A stretch of DNA of 64,000 nt from Hemerocallis citrina (GCA_017893485.1 CM030363.1:177291744-177355743), one strand, 5' to 3'. Shown: positions 1 through 12,795, counted from the first letter of the stretch. A program made the numbers and translations. Notes: generated from the sequence alone by a model not told the origin.

Positions 1-663
1 TTGGTGGCCAAAGCATTGTTTCGGTGAATCAATTTGGTGGAGAAAATGTATTGTTGCCATGTACTTCTACATGGCAGCAACCTAGTCAAATAGTAGAATT
101 TTCATATGGTAGTGGAATACCCAACTTGAGCACACCTACATTTCAGGTTAGCATTATTCACACTTCAAACACCTTTAACAATTTGTATTTTGTCTTAAAT
201 ATGTGCTAATTGAGCAACAAGATTATTTTCTGTGTTAATTGCTACTAATTGTGTATGTAGGTCACTTCGGCCAACGTGGGGTCATCTTTAGGCACTCATT
301 TGGTACCCAACCAAAAATTCTTCAAATGCAACTAATCGTGATGGTCATCATCAAGGCAAAAATTGAAGATGTTTGTGTTGGATTATTATCTTTGACAGTG
401 TTCTTCTAATGCAACTAAGTATGTTCAAATGCAAGGAAGTGAAAATGTTGTTAACTGAGATGGAGAAGGGATGGTAGGAGAGAGGAATATGAATAATTAG
501 GAATATATAAATAAAGGGTAAAGGTTTTGTTATCACTTATCATATGATATCATCTTTGAAAGAGTATATGTTGATTGTTTTTAGTGTTATATGTGCAAAT
601 CTTGTTTTATAGGAACTATTGTTTCAAATTTCACTATAGTTGCAAGCTCCTAGACACACATTA
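1..663 (+). other. Host DNA left of element D, with a possible exon fragment
   Basis: Non-repetitive host sequence. From base 3 a frame is open to about 146, where TTTCAG/GTTAGC could be a splice donor. A second possible acceptor is at about 260 (GTATGTAG followed by GTCACTTCGG). The putative exon is rich in Gly, Ser, Gln and Thr and matches no family I recognise. The rest, about 320-663, is AT-rich with no convincing coding potential. The last five bases, CATTA (659-663), are the left TSD of element D. Before that insertion this segment was joined to 17743 onward, so it lay about 1 kb upstream of the RMD5-like pseudogene. A real gene is possible but weakly supported. Confidence 0.25.
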
Positions 664-3043
664 TGTCATGCCCCGCTTCCCAAAAAGAATACGGAATACG
701 GATACGTGACTAAGCTCAGCGTATGATTTTCATCATCCATAAGATGTTCAGAATCTTTACAATATCTCACAGGAATAATCAGAGTCGGAAGCAAAATAAT
801 CAACCAAGTATGCACAATCGAATCAAATGTACCAACAGAAATTTACTTGAAACCAAAATATAATCATCTCAAATAAATCAAGTCTGGATAAGTTAATAAT
901 ATCCTGGGTCACATTGCCCAAATACAAAAATAAATCAAAGTATCAAATACAATTGTTTAAGCAATAACAAGAAATAATAATAAAAACTCCAGCACTAATA
1001 TCTCATATCGCCAACTCTATCTGGCAGCTGACCATCCTGATCTGCAATTAATAAGTTGCAGGAAAAAGGAAAAGAGAAAAACAAACTCCCGTCAATGCAA
1101 GTTACGGCCCGCTTGTAGTGCAGGATACAAGTACATGGGGAAGAATAAAAAATATAAAATAATAGCACGAATAAACATAGCATGATATAAACATGTCAAC
1201 AGAATAAAATATTTAATATGAATCAGGCAAACAGAATCAAGTAACATGGTATACTAACAGTTACAGGTAACATGTGTCAAGTGTCAAGCATGTAGGTAAA
1301 CATGTAAACATGTAACAGGTAAACAGGTATAGGTATACAGGTAAACAGGTATACATGTAACAGGTATCAGGTATAGATAAACATGTAATAGGTATCACGT
1401 TATGTCAAGTCTTGTATTACTACTATCTAGGTAGCACTTCATGCGCCCTGGTTTTTATCACATGGTTGCTACATTCAAACAAGTTACGTTTAGATTTCGT
1501 AGTGGAGTCCATAGGGCAGTGTACTCAGGGATCAGGATAAAAGGAATAACAGGAACAGGTAGAACCTAGTGGTTCTCTTCCGAGTACATCTTCCTATAGG
1601 GAAGCATGCAGTCAGGTACAGGAATAGGCAGAACCTAGTGGTTCTCTTCTGAGTACACCTTCCTATAGGGAAGCATGTAGTCAGGTAATCAGGTAAACAG
1701 GATCGTGAATCATGTAATCATGAACATGTAACAGGCAGGACACAGGTCCTCTTCTCAGTACGCGTTTCTATATTTTCCACTACTAGATCTTTCCGTTAAC
1801 CTCGGCTTAGTTATTTTATTATTATCAAACAGGTATGTATGTGTTACAAAACAGAGAAAGAATAACATGGTATAAACAAGTAACAAGTCCAGATTGAAAG
1901 GTAAACATGTACTGGTAAACATGTACTGGTGAAAGATAACTCATAACAGGATAATACAACGACAATTCTAGTTCAGGATAGCAAGACAGTGCTGCACTAA
2001 AACTGAGATTCCCATTACTACGAACATGAAAATCTAAATCCGTCAAAGAATATAGAAAATAGACTCCCGGTCGAATCCAGTAAACATATATAAGTCATAT
2101 AGTATTTCACAAAAATATAACTCAAAACTGAATTGAAACCAGAAAACATGTTCAGCTAGAAATCAGAAGATTGTATTCAAAGTCAGGAAAACAGCATGAA
2201 AATTCATTAATTAAATCCACAAAATATCTGGGATATTCCCCTATATGTTTAGTAATAGAAAAACAAGTTTCATAATTTTCCAACAAAAATAGAGTAGCCA
2301 AGTAAAATCAGAAAACAACAAGACACAACGGTTTTATAAATCTGAAATCTCAAACACTGCAGTACGAAAACAGCAATAACTTACAAACCATAAATCAAAA
2401 TCGAAATCTGCCAAAAGGATGATAAAAAAGATACAGTAAGCTAACTTTCATGTTCATAAATATTTTAGAAACAGCAAGTAGAATTAGGTCGAAAATCAGG
2501 TCGAAAATCAGGATATTCCCCTATATGTGGAGGCTAGGGTTTTTGGTGGGGGTTGCGGTGCACAGTAGATGGGTTTTATAGGTGGAGGATTAGGGTTAGG
2601 GGCTTACGGGTAGGGAAACAGGAGTTGGGTTTCGGTTTTGGGGTCTTAGGGTTAACGGATAAGTAGTAGAAGTTGTATTAGGGGAATGGTAAAATAAAGT
2701 ATTAGGAGTATTAGGTGTATTTAATTGGACATTTGGTTTCGGTTATAATTTAGGATTTGGGTTTTAAAAATAGGGGATGGCAAAATCACGAGCACCCAAG
2801 GAACAAGAGCCAAAAGAAATGGAGCAAGAACAAAAATAAAGAGCAAAAATGACAGTCCACACGAAAACGAAACAAAAGACAGACAAATGGATACAAAAAG
2901 AAAATAAAATACAAATGAATATATTGAAAACAAAAATCCAATATATGATCCAAGAAAAAGATACAAGTCGAATACAAGAGGGAAATACACCAAAACGAAA
3001 AATACACTCAAAAAAATACACAAAATGGAAAACAGTGGTTACA
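664..3043 (-). repeat. Left (3') LTR of element D
   Basis: Direct repeat of 14341-17737. On the element's strand it begins TGTAACCAC and ends GGGGCATGACA. It is 2380 bp, whereas the intact LTR would be about 3.6 kb. At about 2500-2527 it lacks roughly 1.2 kb that the right copy has between about 15980 and 17215. It still has the outer 177 bp (664-840) that the right copy lost. It holds runs of a short CAGGTA/ACATGTAA-like simple repeat around 1255-1400 and two near copies of a block around 1555-1690. It contains no gene. Confidence 0.88.
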
Positions 3044-3062
3044 AATCCTACCCACCTAACAA
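3044..3062 (-). other. Polypurine tract of element D
   Basis: Immediately inside the 3' LTR, the minus strand reads GTTAGGTGGGTAGGATT, a purine-rich run in the position where plus-strand DNA synthesis is primed in LTR retrotransposons. Position and composition are the only support. Confidence 0.55.
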
Positions 3063-3140
3063 GAAGAATTTCGTCCTCGAAATTCTACAAGAAGATACAT
3101 AGGGTAACCCCCAAAATAAAGGAAACGAGCAAAACAAATA

Positions 3141-4730
3141 CTACTCAAACAAATGAGAAAACATCTTCTGAATCTCCTCCTCCAGCTCCCAAGTCGACTC
3201 ACCGGGCGAGTGAGGATTCCAAGAAACACGAACCAGCTTGATGACCTTGTTCTTAAGTACTTTCTCCCGTCGATCCACAATAGCAACTGGCGGAATCTCA
3301 CAAGTCAAATTTGGCCGAACGGTCAACTCAGAATAGTCGATCACGTGGCTCTCATCTCGGATATATCTCCTGAGTTGTGAGACATGGAAAACATCGTGCA
3401 CTTCTGATAAAGTTGGTGGCAATGGAAGACGATAGGCTACCTTGCCTACTCGTTACACAACATCAAACGGTCCAATAAATCTAGGGCTAAGCTTGCCCCT
3501 ACCACCAAACCGAATGACACCCCGCCAAGGCGGTACCCTTAGGAAAACATGGTCACCAACCTCAAACTCCAAAGCTCTCTTATAGACATCAGCCCATTGT
3601 CTCTGCTTATCCTGAGCTGCCTGCAAATGCTTCCTGATCTGAACCACAGCATCAACTATCCTGGTGATCATCTCTGGACCCAACAACTTTCTTTCACCAA
3701 TGTCATCCTTGCACACTGGTGATCTGCACTTCCGCCCATAAAGTGCCTCGAACGGTGCAGCTTTAAAACTGGCCTGAAAGCTTTTATTGTACGAGAACTC
3801 TACGAGATGCAAATGGTCCTCCCATGATCCACCGAACTAAAGCATACAGGACCGCAACATGTCCTCAAGAATCCAGATGGTCCTCTCTGACTGTCCATCA
3901 GTCTGGGGATGAAAAGTTGTACTGTACTTTAATTTACTCCCCAAACTGCTCTGAAGACTCTCCCAAAACTGAGATCTAAATCTAATATTCATGTTGGATA
4001 CAATACTAACTGGAACCCCATGAAGTCTGACAAACTCTTGCATGTACCTTTCAGCTAGGCTCTCAGTAGACTGTCCGACACGAAAGGGAATGAAGTGAGC
4101 ATTCTTCGTCAAATGGTCAACAATCACCCAAATGGCATTATGACCCTTAGGACTCCTCGGCAAAGCGGTCACAAAGTCCATAGTGATATGTTCCCACTTC
4201 CACTCTGGAATAGGAAGCGGTTGAAGAAGTCCAGCGGTCCTCTGATGCTCTGCCTTAACCTGCTGGTAGATCAAACACTGAGAAACAAACCAAGCCACAG
4301 CTTCTTCATACCATGCCATCAGAAATGAAGCTTCAAATCCGATACATCTTAGTACCACCAAGATGGATAGAATACGAAGACTGGTGTGCTTCCTTAAGCA
4401 ACCTCTGACGAACTTCACCCTTCGGAACACATAAACTGGACCTAAAACGAAGTGATCCATCAGCATGAATACCATGTCCGTTCTGGACCTAGACTCAACC
4501 TCAGCTCGAAAACCCTACAACTGCGCATCACCAGCCTGAGTCTATTTGATCTGATCAACAAGAGACGACTAAAGCTGGAACGCCAAACAACTCCGACCAG
4601 AACTCGGCAACTAAACATCCAAATCCAACCTCCTCATCTGCTCAATCAAAACCCTCTACTGAGTCAAGAACATAACTTCTGGTCTCCTGCTCAAAGCATC
4701 TGGTACCAAGTTTACTTTACCTGGATGGTA
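3141..4730 (-). pseudogene. Integrase and chromodomain of element D (decayed)
   Basis: The minus-strand reading contains the integrase core: WEHITMDFV with the first catalytic Asp (about 4190), then FHPQTDGQSERT with the catalytic Glu (about 3885). The second catalytic Asp block, normally SDRDxRF, reads SNMNIRF (about 3990), so that Asp has become Asn. The C-terminal part includes FHVSQLRRYI and a chromodomain-like end (about 3260-3145) with VSWNPHSPGESTWELEEE. In chromoviruses this domain directs insertion to particular chromatin. The N-terminal zinc-binding part (4475-4730) is too decayed to read, with several stops. The open pieces 3141-3422, 3453-3812 and 3837-4475 share one frame. Confidence 0.85.
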
Positions 4731-4943
4731 CTACAAACTGATGTCATAATCGGCCATAAGTTCCAACCAACGCCTTTGCCTCATGTTTAACTCCTTCTGG
4801 GTGAAGACATATTTGAGACTTTTGTGGTCTGTAAAGATCTCCACTCGGTCCCCAAGTAAATAATGTCTCCACAGCTTCAAAGCATAGATCACGGCTGCTA
4901 ACTCCAAGTCATGAGTCAAATAGTTCTTCTCATACGGCCTCAA
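4731..4943 (-). pseudogene. RNase H segment of element D
   Basis: Reads as the Gypsy RNase H C-terminal half: [11 protein letters not shown] followed by [12 protein letters not shown]. It is in frame with the reverse transcriptase upstream but separated from it by one TAG codon at 4941-4943, just after VVAYASR. It would remove the RNA strand of the RNA/DNA hybrid during reverse transcription. It is part of the same ancestral polyprotein. Confidence 0.85.
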
Positions 4944-6053
4944 CTACCTCGATGCATACGCAACAACTCGGCCCTTCTGTATCAGAACCGCTCCAAGACC
5001 CTTACCAAAAGTATCACAGTGAATTACAAATCTGCCTGAACCAGCTGAAATAGTCAACACAGGTGCTGACGTCAATCTGTTCTTCAACTCAACAAAAGCC
5101 TCACCACACCCATCAGACCAACAAAACTTTTGATCTTTCCCAGTCAGCTTAGTCAACGGTCCCGCTATCTTTGAAAAATCTTGGACGAATTTCCGATAAT
5201 AGCCAGCTAAACCGAGAAAACTCCTGACTTCAGAAACTGACTTGGGAACAGGCCAATCCTTCACAGCCTCAACCTTGGCCGGATCTACAGAAATACCATC
5301 ACCAGGGATAATGTGCCTCAAGAAAGTAATCCTGTCGAGCCAAATCTCGCACTTGTTGAGTTTTCCATAGAGCTGATTCTCTCTCAAAGTCTGCAAAACC
5401 ACTCTAAGATGCTCAGCATGATCTTCCCGATTTCGGGAATACACCAAAATATCATCAATGAAGACCACCACAAATCTATCCAAGAACTGATAAAAGACCC
5501 GGTTCATAAGACTCATGAATACAGCAAGCGCGTTCGTGACCCCGAACGGCATCACAAGATACTCATAGTGGCCATGTCTGGTTCTGAAAGCAGTCTTCTG
5601 TACATCATTCGCCTTCACTTTGACTTGATGATACCCAGAATGAAGATCCAACTTCAAGAAAATAGCAGCCCCACTCAACTGGTCAAACAAATCATCGATC
5701 CTGGACAACGGATACTGGTTCTTCACAGTAACACTGTTTAGTTCCCGATAATCCACACACAGTCGATGACTACCATCTTTCTTGTTGACAAAAAGGACTG
5801 GAGCATCCCAAGGCAAAACACTGGGTCTGATGAGCCCCAAATCAAGCAACTCCTGAATCTGCACCTTAAGCTCTGCTAACTCAACAAGTGCCATCCTGTA
5901 GGGACTCTTCGATATAGGCATCGTACCCGGCAGAACTTCAACACCGAACTCCACATCCCTATCAGGGAGTAAGCTAGGCAAATCCTCTGGAAAAATATTT
6001 AGGAAATCCCGAACTACTAGAGGCGCAACCTTACAGCCTGAATGCAATTCCAT
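4944..6053 (-). CDS. Reverse transcriptase of element D (open segment)
   Basis: A 369-residue open stretch and the best-preserved piece of element D. It has the Gypsy reverse transcriptase blocks in order: [50 protein letters not shown], the catalytic [11 protein letters not shown], and the connection region [12 protein letters not shown] leading into RNase H. The FIDD aspartates are intact. It is a fragment of a gag-pol polyprotein, not a free-standing gene. The protease remnant lies just upstream in the same frame and RNase H follows after one stop. An annotation pipeline could wrongly report this segment as a host gene. Confidence 0.9.
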   Translation of the reverse strand: MELHSGCKVAPLVVRDFLNIFPEDLPSLLPDRDVEFGVEVLPGTMPISKSPYRMALVELAELKVQIQELLDLGLIRPSVLPWDAPVLFVNKKDGSHRLCVDYRELNSVTVKNQYPLSRIDDLFDQLSGAAIFLKLDLHSGYHQVKVKANDVQKTAFRTRHGHYEYLVMPFGVTNALAVFMSLMNRVFYQFLDRFVVVFIDDILVYSRNREDHAEHLRVVLQTLRENQLYGKLNKCEIWLDRITFLRHIIPGDGISVDPAKVEAVKDWPVPKSVSEVRSFLGLAGYYRKFVQDFSKIAGPLTKLTGKDQKFCWSDGCGEAFVELKNRLTSAPVLTISAGSGRFVIHCDTFGKGLGAVLIQKGRVVAYASR

Positions 6054-6080
6054 CGCACAAACCTATTGATCAACTGCAGC

Positions 6081-6397
6081 TCAGCCAAGGGACATCTCCC
6101 CGGCAAGGAACTCAAATTCTGCGCTATCTGGAATTCGGAACACAACTTTCTTGGCACGGCAATCAATAATGGCATGGGTTTCACCCAACCAATCCATATC
6201 CAGAATAACGTCGAATCCTGAATTCCCAATTACAATCAGATTGGCTTTGAAATCTGCGCTACCAATAATTACGGGACACTGCCTGCTCTCCCGGGACCAA
6301 ATGACAAATCCACCACCTGTCATAATGTTCCAAGCCTCTAACATACTGCTACACTCCAACTAAATATGAGCAGGAAAAGAGCAAACAAGGATGACAC
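6081..6397 (-). pseudogene. Protease remnant of element D
   Basis: The minus strand gives VILVCSFPAHI (about 6395-6363), a stop, then a stretch ending GFDVILDMDWLGETHAIIDC, the conserved C-terminal block of Gypsy retropepsins. The D-S/T-G active-site segment that should lie between them is absent, so the protease has lost its catalytic core, probably by a deletion near 6360. The frame matches the reverse transcriptase. Confidence 0.75.
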
Positions 6398-6552
6398 CTA
6401 AGAGAGAATCAAAAGACAAAGAAACAAGGAATGGTTGAACAGGGGTGAGGAAAAACAAATGCAGCAAGATAACATGAAAAGTGCAAGAGGGAAGGAAAGA
6501 AGCAAAAGAGAGACAATAAAATAACAAAACAATAAAAGCAAAAAAAAAAACC
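6398..6552 (-). other. Intron-like T-rich insertion between gag and protease of element D
   Basis: On the element's strand, coding text ending VVAG is interrupted by about 155 nt that start GTTTTTTTTTTTGC, are strongly T-rich and end CTCTCTTAG. Coding resumes with VILVCSFPAHI. Removing the block shifts the frame from that of the gag C-terminus to that of protease and RT. Exact GT-AG excision is off by one base, which one extra G in GCAGGG would explain. It may be an intron, or a short insertion. Confidence 0.4.
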
Positions 6553-7673
6553 CTGCAACAACACCCTCAGCTGACTCAGCTTCTGCAGCAGTCAGGTTGA
6601 AAGCCTGACCTCTCCTCGGAACAGCGGTCCTCTGACCGATAATCTGGCACTGAGGAGAAAGCGGTGGCCTAACTAGACCACGAGCTGGGGTAACCTGCTG
6701 AACGGGACCCCTGGCTGGAAGAGCCAACTGCTACTGCTGCTACGGACAATCTCGCACTGTATGATCGATAGAGCCACACCTAAAGCATCAGCGATTGGCG
6801 CGCCTACAATCCTTGCGATCATGCCCAGCCAACTGACAGAAGTCACAAAAACCACTCCTCTGGGAACCAGCAGAAGAGTACGGAGCTGCCCTGATCGGAG
6901 GGGCTGGGACAGGCCTCCGAACTGGCCCACCAGAAGGCCTAACAATAACAGAGTGCAAAACAGTCTGCTGGGGAGAAGCTAATCCACCACGAGCCTGCTC
7001 CTGAGCTCGAGCTGCCTCGAGAGCATCAGCATAAGTACGCAAGCAGAGAGAGACAAGCCGCACCTTGATGTCTCGAGCAAGTTCCAAAATGAATCTACGA
7101 GCCCTGTCCTCTTCGTTTACCACAAGAATGGCAGCGAAGCGGCCGAGTCTAGTAAATTCAGTTGCGTACTCATCCACAAACCTGGAGCCCTGTTTCAAGA
7201 AAGTCCGATGTTACAACATTGCATGGACAACATGTAACAAAATTCCATTACTAGAAATAACGACCAACCTTTTTCAGGGCCAAGAATTGTTGCTCTATCT
7301 CCACTCTAGTGCTGTTAGGAAAGGACTTCTCCAAAAAGCCCATAGTGAAAGTGGCCCAAGTGATCGGTCGTTCGAGCCTTTCAGACTCGGACCTCCACCA
7401 GGTATGAGCCAAGTCCACCAGCTGAATGGCTACCACATCCACTCGATCTGCATTTACAACCCTAGCTTCCAAAAGCAATTGCTCTGTTCTAATCAACCAC
7501 TGTTCAGCCTCCAAAGGCATCTCAGTGCCTAAAAACATGTTGGGATGCAGCCTCATGAAGTCTGTGACTGTATCCAGATGAGGAGGAAGAGCTGCCTACA
7601 TAGACACAGCAGACGCCAGAACCCGAGCGACTTCCAAAGCAGCCATCACCAAATCAATGTGGTTCTGCTGCAT
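6553..7673 (-). pseudogene. Gag of element D, main part
   Basis: Capsid and nucleocapsid part of gag on the minus strand. From 7673 it reads MQQNHIDLVMAALEVAR, then after one TAG MRLHPNMFLGTEMP and the capsid core AEQWLIRTEQLLLEA and FLEKSFPN. After a 79-nt interruption (7190-7268) it continues GSRFVDEYATEFTRLGRFA and reaches a CCHC zinc knuckle, CDFCQLAGHDRKDC, at about 6845-6800. Gag packages the element's RNA into virus-like particles. The N-terminal end lies about 6.5 kb away at 14206-14292, because two solo LTRs interrupt the gene. Confidence 0.85.
7190..7268 (-). other. 79-nt GT-AG intron-like interruption in gag of element D
   Basis: On the element's strand gag reads ALKK up to 7269, then GTTGGTCG...TTGAAACAG, then GSRFVDEYATEF from 7189. 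The block starts with GT, ends with CAG, contains stops, and its 79-nt length accounts exactly for the frame change of the downstream gag part. A short insertion flanked by GAAA on both sides is the alternative. Confidence 0.45.
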
Positions 7674-10600
7674 TGTAACATCTATTTTTTTTTAATTCCT
7701 CAATTATTTGATTTAAATTATTTTTAAATATTTTTTTGAGTATATTTACCCCTATTAATTGATTTTATTAGTATTAGAATGATTAAATTGATATTTTGGG
7801 GTAAACGGGAAAAATTGAAAATATAGGAGTTTTGAGATGAGTTTTCTCGAAGGAAACGAATCCGATTTGACCCGAAATTTTTCTGGGGAATTTGTACATT
7901 ATAGGGGGTTAAAATTTTTGAGTTATTAAATTATAGTTTGAAGTTGAAAGTATTTTTCTAAAATATTACGATATTCGTATGTATACATATTTATATGTAT
8001 TGCTATCATTCATAACTATTAATTTTGATTACAATTATGCATAGAAATGCATTTCTAATTTTTTTTTGTGTTTGGGATAAATTTAAGTATATTATGGAGT
8101 GATTTTTACAAGAAAAATCCTAGAAGAGTTAACTAGAAGGGTATACATATAAAGCTATGGTCCAATAAGGACCTATAAGCAATTTTACCTCCTTATTTAC
8201 ATTTTCCTACCCTCCTCTCCTCCTCCCCATTCTGATTTCGGCCAGAAAAAGAAACCCCACCACCGACCAACACCATGGCTTTCCAAACCCTAGCTTTCCA
8301 ACCCATTTCTTCAAGAAAAAATGAGGGTTTAGGCTATTTTTGAGGTGCTCTATTCATTTTTGGAGTCCGTTTGTGAGGATACTACATGTAAGGTGAGAAA
8401 TTGTGAAACCCTATTTTATGTGATTTTCTGATTTTGAGTTCTAGTGCTAGAAAATGATACAATAGGGTAATTAGGTGATGCTGGTAATTATAGAGAAGAA
8501 AGATTGTTAATTAATTGATTAGTTTGTAAATTGTTAATTAATTAATGTGTTGGCTTTAGAATTTGGATAATAAATAGAATAATTGATAAGTATGAGTTAT
8601 AGAAATTGTTGTGTATTAAGGGGAAACAATTTAGAACGAGTTTAGTGAAAATTTTATGGAGTTAGAAACCCGTTGGAATCTCAAAAATACAGGTATACCA
8701 TGTATGCACGCCGGGTGTTCGGTGAAATGCCCGAGCGAGATTTAGGAGAGAGTTTGTTAGATTCGGAGGTGTCATTGAGTTTTATTACTATTATTTAACC
8801 CTAATTTGAGAAATTAGGAGAATTGGATGAAAGCAAGTAGATATTTAGGGATTTCCCTTAAAGGGCTCCTCCGATCGATGAGTAAGTTTTTGTATGGGAC
8901 CCGAATTCGAAATCTATCGATGTAGCTCACTTACTTATGTCATTTGTGATGTGTGGGTAAAGACGGATTCAAATTTGGAGGTCTGTAGGTTGAGTTTTGA
9001 GTTTTAAGCTAATCGGTTCTATAATTTTCCAATTAGGTGGAAAAGGTTGAACTTCGACTGGCTACCGAGCGGACGTGGGACATCGTTTGCTCGATCCGTC
9101 AGGTGAGTATGTTGTATCTATAAATATTTTATATTGTGGCCAAATTTCATGGCTTTCTGATATATTTTGTGGAAATTATGCCAAAAATTGATTTTCAATG
9201 AAAATACGGATTTTTAGGGGCCCGAATATGGGTTTTTGTGATATTTGGTGAAATTAACTATTTTAAGTATATAAAACCTATATTATGGGTTAATGTGACG
9301 TGTTGAAGTATAAAAATTAAATATATTAAATGGTTTATGCATATTTTTACCTCGTGCATGTTTCGTGCATGTTTTTGGGTATATAGGCCGATATAGGTAA
9401 TTTGGTATATGTAGAGCCTTGTGTATGGACTAGCATACTATGGATGGATGTTATAAGATGTAATTAGACGAAATTAGTGATTGTGATCATGTTTTGGAAA
9501 TTCGTGTATTTATAGTGCATGTTTTGTGCATGTTTTGGGACATATAGGCCCTTATAGGTGATTTTACTTACATGGAACATGGTGTATGAACTAGTATGCT
9601 ATAACTGGATATTATGAGATTTAATTAGAGAATAAATAATTTTGGCCCCCTTTTTCTTGGAAACCCGCATGTGTGGTGTATTTTTGTGCTATATATATTA
9701 TGATATTGACTCGTGGTGTGATAATTGATGAAATTAGTAAGTGGGTATATGTTTACTTTATAATTATGTTCGAAGTGAATTAATGAGCAATAGTATGATA
9801 TTATAATGTGATTTATACATTTTGATAGTACGATATGGAATAACATAATGTAGTTCTTTTATTAATGTTATAACTTGGCGTATGCCTATATATGATACAA
9901 TGAGGTAATGAATAACATGGTATCTTTAATGTTGGATGTTATGGCAAAACAAATATCATGGTGCATTTATATTATGCAATAATATGATATGATGGTTTTC
10001 ATTGTGGAATGACAGGTTGTATGCATAATGTGGTATAATGATACGATGATTAATATCGTGAGCATCGGACATACATCAAATGGTAAGATAAAAGATAAGA
10101 TGGTACGTGCTAATAAAATGTGTTACTAATTCACGTGGTTAAAGTCAAAGACATGACTCGTTGTAAATCAAAAGTGAAATGCTTGTGCGATAAAGTAAGC
10201 TGAAAAGATGAAATGATTAATGCTAATAACCGATGGTTTTGTTGACCAGTACCTACAGCAATCTTGGGGGTTTGGGCTAGACCTCCTAATACCCAAGGAC
10301 CGGCTTGGGGTGCGGAGTTTTTCCCTCCTGGCTTCGGCTGGGAGGAAGTACCCAGTTTATCTGGGGTGCGGAGTTTTTATCGCCCAAGCTATCGGCTTGA
10401 GGCCCGGTTTTCCCTCGATGACAGTTGTCGCGAGGAAGTACCCAGTTTACCTGGGGTGCGGAGTTTTTCCCTCCTGGCTATCGGCTGGGAGGAAGTACCC
10501 AATTTACCTGGGGTGCGGTGTTTTTCCCTCGATGACAGCCGTCGCGAGGAAGTACCCAGTTTACCTGGGGTGTGGAGTTTTTCCCTCCTGGCTTCGGCTG

Positions 10601-12785
10601 GGAGGAAGTACCCAATTTATCTGGGGTGCGGAGTTCCCTCGCTGGCACAGGCTGGGAGGAAGACGTAGCCTCAGACGTGTAAGACTCTGTGTGAGCATCG
10701 GTCCGCTTGTTTACTGGGCTGTCGGCTTTCAGTATATTGGGATACTGGGGCTCACTGGTCGACAAACTAATAAAATAAATAAGTGTAAATAAGAATGTGT
10801 AAGTAAAGAAAGTGAATTGTGAATGTGAAAGAAAGTGGTTGTGAATGAAATGAATATGACGGAATACGAGTTATAAGTTTGTGTATGAAAAGAAATGATA
10901 AATGCAGCAAGCGGTTAATTTAAAATGAAAATTGAAAGAGACGTGTGTTAATATGAATAGTATGAAGTAATTGTGTAATTAGAATGATTATTTAAGTGAA
11001 TTACAGGATGATTTGAGTTGATACACCTTGGAATTGTGTCGAGGAACTACCTGCCCACTATTTCTTTGGAAATGGTGGGAACTACCTGCCTTGGCATAAT
11101 TCGCAGGGTGAGTTGGCATGATATCGGTAATGCATATTGGAAATGAAGAATAAAGAAAAGTGAAGATGAAAAGTAATTGAAGTAAATTAATAACCAAGCT
11201 ATCGGCTTGAGATATGATGTGATATTACCCAGACTATGTGTTTGGGGTGTGGTGATTATTACCCAAGCTATGGGCTTTGGGGTGTGATATATTATTGCCC
11301 AAACTATGTTTGGGACATGGAGTATAAATTGATGAGAATGAAAGTAAATTTAATGGTAACTTGGGAAGTGAAAATGAAAGTAAGTTTAATTCTCACTAAG
11401 ATTGAGTAGTAACTATGTGATATAATGAGATAAGAATAAGCTATAAAACATGCTTTTGATGCAATGAGAATAAGCATTCTAATTAGTGATATGTTAATGA
11501 TGTGATGAAAGGCAAGTACCTTGCAAAGTGAAATGAGATGTGATGTTTGTGTTATACGACATAAATGAATGCGATATTCTGGGAATGAATGCATATGTTT
11601 ATGATGCTATAAAAATAGATAAACGTGATGTTTTACAATAAAAGAAATACTTGTAATGAAAGGTTATGAAGATGCAGATGGTATTATTGTTTGTATGCGT
11701 GCGATGTATGTAATAAGAGAGTAGTTGGGAAAATGGTTATTAAAGTAAAATATGTTGTGTTATAAGTTTGTGTACCTTGGAAGTGTGTCGAGGAACTACC
11801 TGTTTTGGCACAACTTCTAGGATGAATGAGTGAGTTGTTGATGTGATACTAATAAATGAAGTGCGTGGCCAAATAAATATGCAGAATAAGGTGTAGTAGT
11901 ATTATGTGGATAAGAAACAATTAAAGTGTATATGAGGTTAGTGGGATGTATATAGTGAAGTTATATATATATAGTTGGATGCAGATTCGAAGAATACTTT
12001 AATGTAAAGAAGTAATTGTGATGTTTTATATTCAGATTCCAGGTTGAAATTTCTTATCTCAATACTTGTAAGTTGAATTTATTTTCTTTATACAAGTTAA
12101 TTTACTTGTTAGACTCTTTAAATTATACTCACACCAGAAATGGCTAACCCCTGTTGTTTTCTGGGGGTTAGGGGGGTCCCTCCTTGAGGGTGGACAACCC
12201 TAACTCTCCTGCAGGTTTGCTAGCAGCCTGGCGAGGTAAATATTGAGTTAGATATTATATTCTTGTTGAAATGATAGATTCTATGTATTTAGTATATAAA
12301 GAAACATGGACTGTTGATGTATTATTTTGTAATAATGTGAACCTGTATAGATATAGTGCTGTGATGAGGTAAGAAAGCCCGTACCCACCTCGTTGTGGAG
12401 TATTAGGTTCTGTGGTTGGCTTTGAAAAAGGTTTTCCTAAATCTTTACAAAAATCTTATATGTTTTCAAAGGAATTTATGGTTTTTATTTAATATTTGAT
12501 ATTCTGTTATGAGTTTGACCCCCAGAGCATGATATTTATATTGCCTGTGTGATTCTGCTCATTTTGGCCTGGGGAGCCCATAATTATATTACCTGTGTTG
12601 TGAGCTACAGAATTTAGAGCAGAATTCCGTAAGCCTTTTGTGTTTCGGGACAGAAATTTCAGGAGGGACTCTGCGAAAATTTTATTTGAAATATACCTAT
12701 CTTAGTTTATGTCTAAAGTGATATAGAAATTGAAAGAATTGAATTTAGAGGTTTAGTTTTCAACAAAAAAAAATGGGGTGTTACA
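7674..12785. mobile_element. 5.1-kb solo LTR inserted in gag of element D
   Basis: Starts TGTAACATC, ends GGTGTTACA, and is flanked by TGCAT on both sides (7669-7673 and 12786-12790). Removing it with one TGCAT, together with the next solo LTR, restores the gag frame of element D. No gag or pol domain lies inside, so it is a solo LTR left by recombination between the two ends of a full element. At 5112 bp it is unusually long. TGTAAC/GTTACA ends are common in Tekay/Del and other large plant Gypsy LTRs. On the plus strand a TATAAAG at about 8150 precedes a pyrimidine-rich leader and could mark the promoter. The frames open around 10220-10792 are translated repeats, not genes. Confidence 0.9.
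10284..10672. repeat. Tandem repeat of about 57 bp inside the 5.1-kb solo LTR
   Basis: The word GAGGAAGTACCCA starts at 10342, 10432, 10489, 10546 and 10602, with a related GAGGAAG at 10656: a unit of 54-57 bp with one longer gap. Each unit continues GTTTACCTGGGGTGCGG and then one of two alternating tails, CCTCCTGGC...CGGCTGG or CCTCGATGACAGC...CGTCGC. Degenerate relatives (CCCAAGCTATCGGCTTGA) recur at about 11195-11310. It is a minisatellite, and the open frames across it are by-products. Confidence 0.85.
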
Positions 12786-12795
12786 TGCATATTGA

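Noticed and set aside
10220..10792. 190-residue plus-strand ORF rich in RKYPVYLGCGVF repeats
   Set aside because: It is a translation of the 57-bp minisatellite in a solo LTR; other frames of the same array are also open.
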